A stretch of 64,000 nt of DNA from Tardibacter chloracetimidivorans. GTDB taxonomy: Bacteria > Pseudomonadota > Alphaproteobacteria > Sphingomonadales > Sphingomonadaceae. The position numbers and the translations under genes were made by a program. The notes under the pieces were generated by a model. It ran no database searches, had not been told where the DNA came from, and saw nothing but the letters and a program-made list of their open reading frames with translations. Below, one piece after another: positions 57,079 through 64,000 of this stretch (the stretch's first letter is position 1; every line of letters starts with the position of its first letter). The stretch is taken from NCBI RefSeq assembly GCF_001890385.1, contig NZ_CP018221.1, positions 731,501-795,500 of the forward strand. The letters are read 5' to 3'.

Positions 57079-58368
57079 ATGACAGACGAGGCGACGCCGC
57101 AGCAGATCGAAACCCTTGCGGTCCATGCAGGAGCCGCGCCCGATCCGACCACCGGCGCGCGCGCCACGCCGATCTACCAGACGACGTCCTACGTCTTCCA
57201 GAGCCCTGAACACGCCGCTTCGCTGTTCAACCTTGAAGAGTTCGGCAACGTCTATACCCGGCTGATGAACCCGACGACGGGCGTTCTCGAAGAGCGCCTT
57301 GCCGCGCTGGAAGGCGGCGCGGCGGCGCTTGCAGTCGCCAGCGGCCACGCCGCCCAGGTCATCGTCTTTCACACGCTTATGGAGCCGGACTGCAATATCG
57401 TGGCCGCGAACAAGCTCTATGGCGGCTCGATCAACCAGCTTGGCCAGAGCTTTCGCAAGATGGGCTGGGAAAGCCGCTTCGTCGACGCCGACGATCCCGC
57501 CGCCTTCGCCGCCGCCATTGACGAGAACACCCGCGCGATCTTCATCGAATCGCTCGCCAATCCGGGCGGGGTCGTCACCGACATAGCCGCGATCGCCGAA
57601 GTGGCGCACAAGGCGGGCGTGCCGCTGATCGTCGACAACACCATGGCGACACCATATCTCTGCCGGCCGATCGAACATGGCGCGGACATCGTCGTTCATT
57701 CACTGACGAAGTTCCTTGGCGGACACGGCAATTCGATCGGCGGCGCGATCATCGATTCCGGCCGGTTCGACTGGGCGAAGAGCGACAAATATCCGACCAT
57801 GAGCCAGCCGAACGCCAGCTATCACGGCAAGGTCTTCACCGAAGCCTTCGGCTCCATCGCCTTCATCATCGCCTGCCGCACGCTAGGCCTGCGCGATCTT
57901 GGCCCGGCGCTGTCGCCGTTCAACGCTTTCATGATCCTGACCGGCATCGAGACGCTGCCGCTGCGGATGCAGCGCCATTGCGAAAATGCGCTCGCCGTCG
58001 CGCGTTGGCTGAAGGCCCAACCGCAAGTATCATGGGTGTCCTATGCCGGGCTGGAAGACGACCGCTATCACGCGCTCCAGCAGCGTTACATGCCGAAGGG
58101 CGGCGGCGCGGTCTTCACCTTCGGCCTGAAAGGCGGACGTGACGCCGGGATCAAGCTGGTCGGCGCGGTGAAGCTGTTCTCGCACCTCGCCAATATCGGC
58201 GACACGCGCAGCCTCATCATCCATCCGGCATCGACGACGCACAGCCAGCTGGATGACGAAGCCCTTGTTGGCGCGGGCGCAGGGCCGGATGTGGTGCGCC
58301 TGTCGATCGGGATCGAACACCCCGACGACATCATCGCCGATCTTGCGCAGGCGTTCGCCCTGCTTTGA
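57079..58368 (+). CDS. metY: O-acetylhomoserine aminocarboxypropyltransferase (Cys/Met PLP family)
   Basis: About 429 residues from MTDEATPQQIETLAVHAGAA; GGAGG precedes this ATG. PLP site SLTKFLGGHGNSIGG with the Schiff-base lysine, YTRLMNPTTGVLEERLAALE, ASGHAAQVIVFHTL, VDNTMATPYLCRP. The length and SIGG motif suit O-acetylhomoserine sulfhydrylase, which forms homocysteine; a related lyase role cannot be excluded. Confidence 0.88.
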   Translation: MTDEATPQQIETLAVHAGAAPDPTTGARATPIYQTTSYVFQSPEHAASLFNLEEFGNVYTRLMNPTTGVLEERLAALEGGAAALAVASGHAAQVIVFHTLMEPDCNIVAANKLYGGSINQLGQSFRKMGWESRFVDADDPAAFAAAIDENTRAIFIESLANPGGVVTDIAAIAEVAHKAGVPLIVDNTMATPYLCRPIEHGADIVVHSLTKFLGGHGNSIGGAIIDSGRFDWAKSDKYPTMSQPNASYHGKVFTEAFGSIAFIIACRTLGLRDLGPALSPFNAFMILTGIETLPLRMQRHCENALAVARWLKAQPQVSWVSYAGLEDDRYHALQQRYMPKGGGAVFTFGLKGGRDAGIKLVGAVKLFSHLANIGDTRSLIIHPASTTHSQLDDEALVGAGAGPDVVRLSIGIEHPDDIIADLAQAFALL

Positions 58369-58391
58369 TCCCGGCTTTTTGACCTGAAGGG

Positions 58392-59015
58392 TTACTCCGC
58401 CGCTTTCTGCTCGAACGCGGCGGTGATCTTCAGCGTCACCTCGTCGCCGACCATCGGCACGAACTTTCCGACGCCGAACTCGCTGCGCTGAATCTGCGTC
58501 CGTCCCACAAAGCCGACGGTCGCCGCCTTGGTCATGGGATTTGCGCCCTGGCCGGTAAATTCGGCCTTTATCGTCACCGGACGGGTCACGCCATGAACGG
58601 TGAGATTGCCGGCGATGTCCGCCTCCGTCGCGCTGGTCGGCTTGACCGAGGTGGAGACGAACCTGATCTCGGGATATTTAGCCGCGTCGAAGAAGTCGGG
58701 CGATTTCAGATGATCGGTGAACTTGTCGACATTGGTCCGCAGATTGGCCAGGGGAATGGTGATTTCCACCTTGCTGTTGGCCAGCTTGGCCGGATCGAGC
58801 GTGAGCGAACCCGATGGTTCGCCAAAGAAGATGTAGGTGGGGTTGAAACCCAGATGCATATACTTGGCGACCACCTGCGTATGAGCGGGGTCGACCTGAT
58901 AGACGCCAGCCTTGATTCCCTGTGTGCTCGTTGTGCCGGGCGCTGTCTGCGCCGACGCCATCGGAGCCGATACGGCCAAGCCCAGCGCGACAACCGATCC
59001 TAGAAATGCCCTCAT
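58392..59015 (-). CDS. YceI-family periplasmic protein
   Basis: About 207 residues from MRAFLGSVVALGLAVSAPMA, a signal peptide. The mature part has YQVDPAHTQVVAKYMHLGFN, SPDFFDAAKYPEIRFVST, ADIAGNLTVHGVTRPVTI and a final GDEVTLKITAAFEQ, the YceI lipocalin-like barrel that binds an isoprenoid. It is convergent with metY. Confidence 0.9.
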   Translation of the reverse strand: MRAFLGSVVALGLAVSAPMASAQTAPGTTSTQGIKAGVYQVDPAHTQVVAKYMHLGFNPTYIFFGEPSGSLTLDPAKLANSKVEITIPLANLRTNVDKFTDHLKSPDFFDAAKYPEIRFVSTSVKPTSATEADIAGNLTVHGVTRPVTIKAEFTGQGANPMTKAATVGFVGRTQIQRSEFGVGKFVPMVGDEVTLKITAAFEQKAAE

Positions 59016-59047
59016 CTCCGCTCTCCTTCCGAAAAAGACCACGCAGC

Positions 59048-59656
59048 TTAACCGCGCAAGGGCGCAAGTACAGCAGCAACCTCTGCCACCCGCCTGCCTT
59101 GAAAGCGCGCCGCCGCCAGATCGGCATCGGTGGGCGGGGTCGCATTCTGCCCCGAAATGCTCGTCGCGCCATAGGGCGTACCGGCGGCGTACATCACCGG
59201 ATCCGCATAGCCGGGCGGCACGATCACCAGACCCAGATGCGCCAGAGGCGGATAGAGCCCGAGGATCGTCGCCTCATTGCCGCCATGAGCGGTGGAGGTG
59301 GATGAAAAGGCGCTGCCCGCCTTGCCGTTGAGCGCGCCCTTCGCCCACAGCCCGCCCAGCCCGTCGATCCATGCCTTCAACTCGGACGTTACCGAGCCGA
59401 AGCGCGTGGGCGTGCCGAGGATGATGCCATCGGCCCATTCGGCATCGGCCGTGGTGGGCGCTTCATAGGCCGCATTCATCCGCCGGGCATTTTCCAGCCA
59501 GCCCGGCGCGGCCTTCATCACCTCCTCGCTCACCAGTTCGCGCGCCCGGCGCAGCCTGACCTCCGCCCCGGCCGCCTGCGCGCCTTCCGCCACGGCTTTG
59601 GCGAGCGCCTCGGTGGAGCCGTTGCGTGAATAGAATGCGATCAAAATCTTGCTCAT
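59048..59656 (-). CDS. wrbA: WrbA-type NAD(P)H:quinone oxidoreductase
   Basis: About 202 residues from MSKILIAFYSRNGSTEALAK, with FMN-binding SRNGST, ADGIILGTPTRFGSVTSELK AW, AFSSTSTAHGGNEATILGLY and VMYAAGTPYGATSISG. It is the flavodoxin-like quinone reductase of oxidative stress defence. Upstream in-frame residues are not WrbA-like. Confidence 0.9.
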   Translation of the reverse strand: MSKILIAFYSRNGSTEALAKAVAEGAQAAGAEVRLRRARELVSEEVMKAAPGWLENARRMNAAYEAPTTADAEWADGIILGTPTRFGSVTSELKAWIDGLGGLWAKGALNGKAGSAFSSTSTAHGGNEATILGLYPPLAHLGLVIVPPGYADPVMYAAGTPYGATSISGQNATPPTDADLAAARFQGRRVAEVAAVLAPLRG

Positions 59657-59847
59657 GGGACACTCCGTGAAGCTTCCGCCGCCGCGCTGACCGCGCTGTG
59701 ACGCTGCCTTTGAAGACATAGCTGCGGCGATCTGTTCCAGGGAACCGGCAAAATCTTGAAGGAAAACTTCGAAAAACCTGTCGGGTCGACGGCCTTGTCC
59801 TTCCACAGGGTCTGGACAATTCGGGCGCGGTTGGTTAAGCCCCGGAC

Positions 59848-59895
59848 ATGCACTGCGCCTGCACCTTTGCGCTTCTACGACTTACACGCCCTTAG
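59848..59895 (+). CDS. Probable leuA leader peptide
   Basis: The 15-codon frame MHCACTFALLRLTRP has three leucine codons in four (CTT CTA CGA CTT) just before an RNA structure and the leuA gene. The stop lies in the left arm of the hairpin 59888-59950. This is the pattern of amino-acid leader peptides where ribosome stalling at Leu codons controls expression. Confidence 0.55.
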   Translation: MHCACTFALLRLTRP

Positions 59896-59950
59896 GCGTG
59901 CCGTTTTCGCTTGGCCTGAATAAAGGCTTCGAGCATCAGCGCCTAAGGGC
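59888..59950 (+). promoter_or_regulatory. Leader hairpin for leuA control
   Basis: GCCCTTAGGCG (59888-59898) pairs perfectly with CGCCTAAGGGC (59940-59950). Downstream, ACTCC and CCCG (about 59954-59963) can pair with CGGG and GGAGT (59988-60000), covering the leuA ribosome site. No T-run is seen, so control may be translational. Confidence 0.5.
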
Positions 59951-60007
59951 TAAACTCCACCCGAAAGTTTCAATCCGGACCCTATAACGGGCAACGGAGT
60001 GCGCAAG

Positions 60008-61552
60008 ATGACCGATACAGTATTGATCTTTGACACCACGCTGCGCGACGGCGAGCAATCGCCCGGCTGTTCCATGAACCTGGAAGAAAAGCTGAAGGTC
60101 GCCGACCAGCTCGAAAACCTGGGCGTGGACATTATCGAGGCAGGCTTTGCTATCGCCTCCGAAGGCGATTTCGAGGCGGTGAGCGAAGTGGCGCGCCAGT
60201 GCAAGAAGGCGACCGTCGCCAGCCTCGCCCGTGCGGCGAGCGCCGACATCGAACGCGCGGCTGCCGCCGTCAAACATGCGGTGCGCCCGCGAATCCACAC
60301 CTTCATCGCCACGTCCCCGCTCCATATGCGGGTGAAGCTGAACAAGACGCCCGAGGAGGTGCTGGAGGCGATCAACGCATCGGTGTCGCTGGCGCGCAAT
60401 CTGGTGCCCGATGTCGAATGGTCGGCCGAGGACGCCACCCGATCCGATCCCGACTTTCTGGCGCGGGCGATCGAAGTGGCGATCAAGGCCGGCGCGCGGA
60501 CCATCAACCTGCCGGACACGGTGGGCTATGCGACGCCCGAAACCTATGGCCGCATGTTCCGCGAAATGCGCGAGCGGGTGCCGAACAGCGATCTCGTCGT
60601 GTTTTCAACCCATTGCCATAACGACCTGGGCCTCGCCGTCGCCAATACGCTGGCGGCGGTGACGGCGGGCGCGCGGCAGGTGGAATCGACGATCAACGGC
60701 ATCGGCGAACGCGCGGGCAATGCCGCCGTCGAGGAAATCGCAATGGCGCTGAAGGTGCGCCACGATGTGATGCCCTATCGCACCAATGTCGTGTCGACCG
60801 AGATCACCCGCGCCAGCCGCATGATCTCCGGCATCACCGGATTTCAGGTGCAGCCGAACAAGGCGATCGTGGGCGCGAACGCCTTTGCCCATGAAAGCGG
60901 CATCCATCAGGACGGCATGATCAAGGACGCATCGACCTATGAGATCATGACACCCGAGAGCGTCGGGCTCACCGCGTCGAACCTGGTGATGGGCAAGCAT
61001 TCCGGCCGCGCCGCATTCCGCCAGAAGCTGGAGGAACTGGGCTACAAGCTGGGCGACAACGAGTTTCAGGATGCGTTCCACCGCTTCAAGGCGCTCGCCG
61101 ATGCAAAGAAGCACGTCTATGACGAGGACATTATCGCCCTTGTCGACGACGAGGTGCTGCGCGGCCACGACGGCATCCAGGTGAAGGAAGTGGAGATCTA
61201 TTGCGGGTCCAATGGCCCGCAACGGGCGATACTGACGCTGGACGTGGACGGCGAGGAAAAGACCGTCACGTCGCGCGGCAACGGTCCGGTGGACGCGCTG
61301 TTCAACGCCATAAGGGTGATCGTGCCGCACGACACGTCGGTGCTGGAACGCTATGAGGTTCACGCCGTCACCGGCGGCACCGACGCGCAGGCCGAGGTAT
61401 CGGTGCTGCTTTCGGAAGACGGGCGGACGGTGCGGGGCCGTGGCGCGCATGTCGACACCATGGTCGCATCGGCCCGCGCCTATGTGAACGCGCTCAACAA
61501 GCTGATGGTGAAGCGCGGCAAATCCGCGCCGGACGCGCGCATCGCGGGCTGA
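60008..61552 (+). CDS. leuA: 2-isopropylmalate synthase
   Basis: About 514 residues from MTDTVLIFDTTLRDGEQSPG. DTTLRDGEQSPG metal motif, STHCHNDLGLAVANTL, ESTINGIGERAGNAA, HESGIHQDGM, and a C-terminal regulatory domain (VTGGTDAQAEVSVLL) with Leu feedback in the family. First committed step to leucine. CGGAG lies before the ATG. Confidence 0.95.
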   Translation: MTDTVLIFDTTLRDGEQSPGCSMNLEEKLKVADQLENLGVDIIEAGFAIASEGDFEAVSEVARQCKKATVASLARAASADIERAAAAVKHAVRPRIHTFIATSPLHMRVKLNKTPEEVLEAINASVSLARNLVPDVEWSAEDATRSDPDFLARAIEVAIKAGARTINLPDTVGYATPETYGRMFREMRERVPNSDLVVFSTHCHNDLGLAVANTLAAVTAGARQVESTINGIGERAGNAAVEEIAMALKVRHDVMPYRTNVVSTEITRASRMISGITGFQVQPNKAIVGANAFAHESGIHQDGMIKDASTYEIMTPESVGLTASNLVMGKHSGRAAFRQKLEELGYKLGDNEFQDAFHRFKALADAKKHVYDEDIIALVDDEVLRGHDGIQVKEVEIYCGSNGPQRAILTLDVDGEEKTVTSRGNGPVDALFNAIRVIVPHDTSVLERYEVHAVTGGTDAQAEVSVLLSEDGRTVRGRGAHVDTMVASARAYVNALNKLMVKRGKSAPDARIAG

Positions 61553-61697
61553 GGCAACCCTGTCCTGAAATGAGGCAGAGCCGCCGGGACACGCTTCCGG
61601 CGACTCCTTTTGTCCAATCGTGGCCACGCCCTGCCGCTGCGGGGCGGAACGGGTCGGCTGACCAAGGGCTTCTTTCCGTAGCGTAACGGAGGAAGTC

Positions 61698-61967
61698 ATG
61701 CCCGGCTGGATGAAAGCGGCGCTTGCGATGATCGGCGCTTTTCTGATCCGGGACGCGGCCAATGCGGCCGCCTATACGCAGCCGAGGGCGGGGGCAGTTT
61801 CGGCCGCGCGCCACCTCCCGATATTGCCGAAGCGGCAACCGGCCGATCTCATGGCTTCGCGCTGGATGCTGCCCGACACCCCCAGCCTGTACCGCGACCG
61901 CCCGGAGACGATCTTCAAATGGACTGGCCGCAAGGTGAAGATGAAGATGCGCCTGCCGGTCTGGTAG
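61698..61967 (+). CDS. Small exported hypothetical protein
   Basis: The 89-residue protein has GGAGG six bases upstream and a weak signal-like N-terminus (MPGWMKAALAMIGAFLIRDA ANAAA). The rest is basic and ends KVKMKMRLPVW. No family recognised. Confidence 0.6.
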   Translation: MPGWMKAALAMIGAFLIRDAANAAAYTQPRAGAVSAARHLPILPKRQPADLMASRWMLPDTPSLYRDRPETIFKWTGRKVKMKMRLPVW

Positions 61968-61968
61968 G

Positions 61969-61986
61969 ACACACACACACACACAC
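61969..61986. repeat. (AC)9 dinucleotide repeat
   Basis: Nine AC units directly follow the stop of the preceding gene. Such a tract can vary in length by slippage. It is outside coding sequence. Confidence 0.95.
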
Positions 61987-62089
61987 CCCTCCCCACATTA
62001 ACGCCGCCGTAACGGTCGCTTCAGCATCCAGTCAGATGACATGGTGCTGGATCGGGGATAGAGAAAACCCACGAAAAGGGAGATTGAAG

Positions 62090-62476
62090 ATGAAGGCACG
62101 GTTGCTTGGAGCCATGATCGCCGCATCGATCGCAGCGCCCGCGCTTGCCGATCCGCCCCCCTGGGCGCCCGCCCATGGCAAGCGCGCCAAGGACGCGCGG
62201 GAAGCCTGGTATGCCGATCGCTACTACCGCGACGGGCGGTCCTACAAGGCGCGCCGCCTGAGCCATGACGACCGCATCTATCGCGGGCGCGACGGACGCT
62301 ATTACTGCAAGCGCGACGACGGAACCACGGGCCTTATCATCGGCGCGGTCGGCGGCGGCGTGCTTGGCAACATCATAGCACCGGGCGATTCAAAGACGCT
62401 TGGCACCATCATCGGCGGCGGGCTGGGCGCTGTGATCGGCCGCGCGATCGACCGTGACGGAGTGCAGTGCCGCTAG
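62090..62476 (+). CDS. Glycine-zipper 2TM outer-membrane-type protein
   Basis: About 128 residues from MKARLLGAMIAASIAAPALA, a signal peptide. The mature part is basic and Tyr-rich (WYADRYYRDGRSYKAR). It ends in a glycine zipper: GLIIGAVGGGVLGNIIAPGD and LGTIIGGGLGAVIGRAIDRD. Related to the 17-kDa antigen/SlyB-like family, probably in the envelope. AAAAGGGAG precedes the start. Confidence 0.8.
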   Translation: MKARLLGAMIAASIAAPALADPPPWAPAHGKRAKDAREAWYADRYYRDGRSYKARRLSHDDRIYRGRDGRYYCKRDDGTTGLIIGAVGGGVLGNIIAPGDSKTLGTIIGGGLGAVIGRAIDRDGVQCR

Positions 62477-62835
62477 CACACACGCCACTGGCCCGGCGGG
62501 CGGGTTGCCTGCCGGGTGGCGGAATGGGAACTGATGACCGGCGCGGAGTTGCCGCGTTTTGTGCCCGGACCCGACGATTGGGATTTGGAGAGTGATCGCA
62601 CGTCGGGATTTGACGCCAGCGGCAGCCCGGCCCGCCACTCGATGACGGACAAACGGACCTGTCGGCTTGCTGACTATGTGCCTTGCGAACGTTCGGCTTG
62701 TTTCCGGGACGTCCGCGCCGGTCATCTCCTCCATTGCTGGAAGAACGTCCGTCCCGCGCATGTCGACCTGCCGAGACCCGAATCACCTAACCGATACGGT
62801 TCGATGTAGGACAGCGGAATTTTTCGGCCCGCCGG
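62477..62835. other. Intergenic stretch without a supported gene
   Basis: About 360 bases lie between the zipper protein and mutL. Open frames exist on both strands but lack ribosome sites, plausible composition or recognised motifs. No repeat or clear terminator seen. Confidence 0.6.
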
Positions 62836-64000
62836 TCACTTTCGCCCGAACAGTTTCTCGATATCGCCATGGCCGAGCTTCACCCAGGTGGGGCGGCCAT
62901 GGTTGCACTGGCCGCTGTGCGGCGTGACCTCCATCTCCCGAAGCAGCGCGTTCATCTCGGCGACCGACAGCGGCCGCCCGGCACGGACCGAGCCGTGACA
63001 GGCCATGGTGGCGGCCACCTGATCCAGCCTTTCCTTCAACGACAGGGCTTCATCGAATGCGGCGAGTTCATCGGCAAGATCGGTGACGAGCCCCTTTGCG
63101 TCCCCCTGCCCGAGCAGGGCGGGCGTCGCGCGGACGAGCATGGCGGCGGGGCCGAAACGCTCCAACTCCAGCCCGAAGGAGGCAAGCTCCGCCGCCCGCG
63201 CTTCCAGCCGGTCGCAGGCCGCCTCGTCCAGTTCCACCACTTCGGGAAGCAGCAGCGCCTGCGACGACACGCCGCCATCGGCCATGGCGCGGCGCATCCG
63301 CTCCAGCACCAGCCGTTCATGGGCGGCGTGCTGGTCGACGATGACGAGCCCGTCCTCCGCCTCGGCGACGATATAGGTGTTGCGCACCTGCCCGCGCGCG
63401 ACGCCAAGGGGATAGCTTGCAGTCTGCGGCACGGGCGCATGAGCCGGTTCGGCGCGGGCCATGGGCGGCGGCGCGAAGCTCTGCGGCCGGTCCCAGACCG
63501 ATGGCTGGGCGGGCGGCGAAGCAAAGGCAAAGCCGCGCGACGGCAATGACGGGGGCGATGACCCGGGCGCGAAGGGTTCGCTCACCCAGCTTCCAAGCGC
63601 CGCCGCCGATGGCCGCTGGACCGAGCGATGCCCCGCCCCGTCCAGCGCCGCGCGCAGCCCGCCGACGATCATGCCCCGAACAAGCCCGGGATCGCGGAAC
63701 CGCACCTCGGTTTTGGCCGGGTGGACGTTGACGTCGACGAAATCGGCGGGAACATCCAGAAACAGCGCGGCGACGGGATGCCGGTCGCGCGCGAGCATAT
63801 CCTGATAGGCGGCGCGGAGTGCGCCGACGAGCAGCCTGTCCTTCACCGGACGCCCGTTGACGAACAGGAACTGATGATCGGCGACGCCGCGATTGTAGGT
63901 CGGCAGCCCGGCGACGCCCGCAAGCGTGAGATCGCCGCGTGCGAAATCGATGGCGATGCTGTTGTCGGCAAGCTCCCCCCCGAGCAGGGCGGCGACCCTG
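62836..64000 (-). CDS. mutL: DNA mismatch repair protein MutL, 3' part
   Basis: The gene runs off the right edge; about 388 codons are visible. The N-terminal domain end shows [34 protein letters not shown]; the Pro/Ala linker follows; the C-terminal dimerisation domain has [20 protein letters not shown] and ends [25 protein letters not shown]. An in-frame GTG at 63846 is internal. It couples MutS mismatch recognition to repair. Confidence 0.95.
   Translation of the reverse strand, partial: RVAALLGGELADNSIAIDFARGDLTLAGVAGLPTYNRGVADHQFLFVNGRPVKDRLLVGALRAAYQDMLARDRHPVAALFLDVPADFVDVNVHPAKTEVRFRDPGLVRGMIVGGLRAALDGAGHRSVQRPSAAALGSWVSEPFAPGSSPPSLPSRGFAFASPPAQPSVWDRPQSFAPPPMARAEPAHAPVPQTASYPLGVARGQVRNTYIVAEAEDGLVIVDQHAAHERLVLERMRRAMADGGVSSQALLLPEVVELDEAACDRLEARAAELASFGLELERFGPAAMLVRATPALLGQGDAKGLVTDLADELAAFDEALSLKERLDQVAATMACHGSVRAGRPLSVAEMNALLREMEVTPHSGQCNHGRPTWVKLGHGDIEKLFGRK

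Noticed and set aside
62516-62809. A 97-codon frame between the zipper protein and mutL
   Set aside because: No ribosome site or recognised pattern and competing frames on both strands.

Overview
The window joins two genomes. Positions 1 to about 30,762 are the right-hand part of a prophage of a T7-like podovirus. Positions from about 30,763 to 64,000 are bacterial chromosome. The host looks like an alphaproteobacterium of the Sphingomonadaceae: GC-rich coding, a sphingomonad-style PEP-CTERM tail, SPOR-domain proteins beside a ParA-like ATPase, and housekeeping proteins (GatCAB, RuvX, PyrB, SerB, MiaA, IlvBHC, LeuA, MutL) that read as sphingomonad. Species cannot be set from the sequence alone.

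Prophage. Most genes run leftward (minus strand). From the right they are: single-subunit RNA polymerase (27.9-30.5 kb), ssDNA-binding protein, endonuclease I, T7-type amidase, small regulators, primase-helicase, a nucleotidyltransferase, family A DNA polymerase, a lysis block (holin candidate and split spanins), a T7 gp6-like exonuclease and a nucleotide-metabolism protein. A block of small plus-strand genes (8.9-13.5 kb) is transcribed against this flow and ends at a bidirectional terminator. Leftward transcription resumes at 7.8 kb with tail and fibre genes, an SU10-type adaptor, a gp13-like protein and two probable internal virion proteins. Capsid, portal, terminase and integrase are not in the window and are expected to the left. 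The phage carries a recurrent roughly 20-base motif (TCCACANTCGGCAAYAATCC on the coding strand) in front of its operons. This is proposed as the promoter of its own polymerase. A 22-base element with inverted symmetry sits beside two of these sites and is a candidate operator.

Junction. The prophage stops inside the anticodon loop of a tRNA-Leu(UAG) gene. Only the 5' half of the tRNA and its promoter remain on the right. That host promoter points into the prophage towards the phage RNA polymerase gene, with an intrinsic terminator in between.

Chromosome. Next to the tRNA is a surface-polysaccharide region: an FkbM methyltransferase bracketed by a 68-bp direct repeat, a GT4 glycosyltransferase and a sulfatase/LTA-synthase-like membrane enzyme. 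A gtrA-gtrB-GT-C cassette is then found between gatA and gatB. Beyond lie ruvX-pyrB-pseudo-pyrC, a SPOR-TPR/RHH/ParA cluster, Sel1-SPOR and PilZ proteins, serB and miaA with overlapping divergent starts, a PEP-CTERM surface protein, ilvB-ilvH-ilvC, metY, yceI, wrbA, leuA behind a probable leucine leader peptide, two small secreted proteins and the 3' part of mutL.
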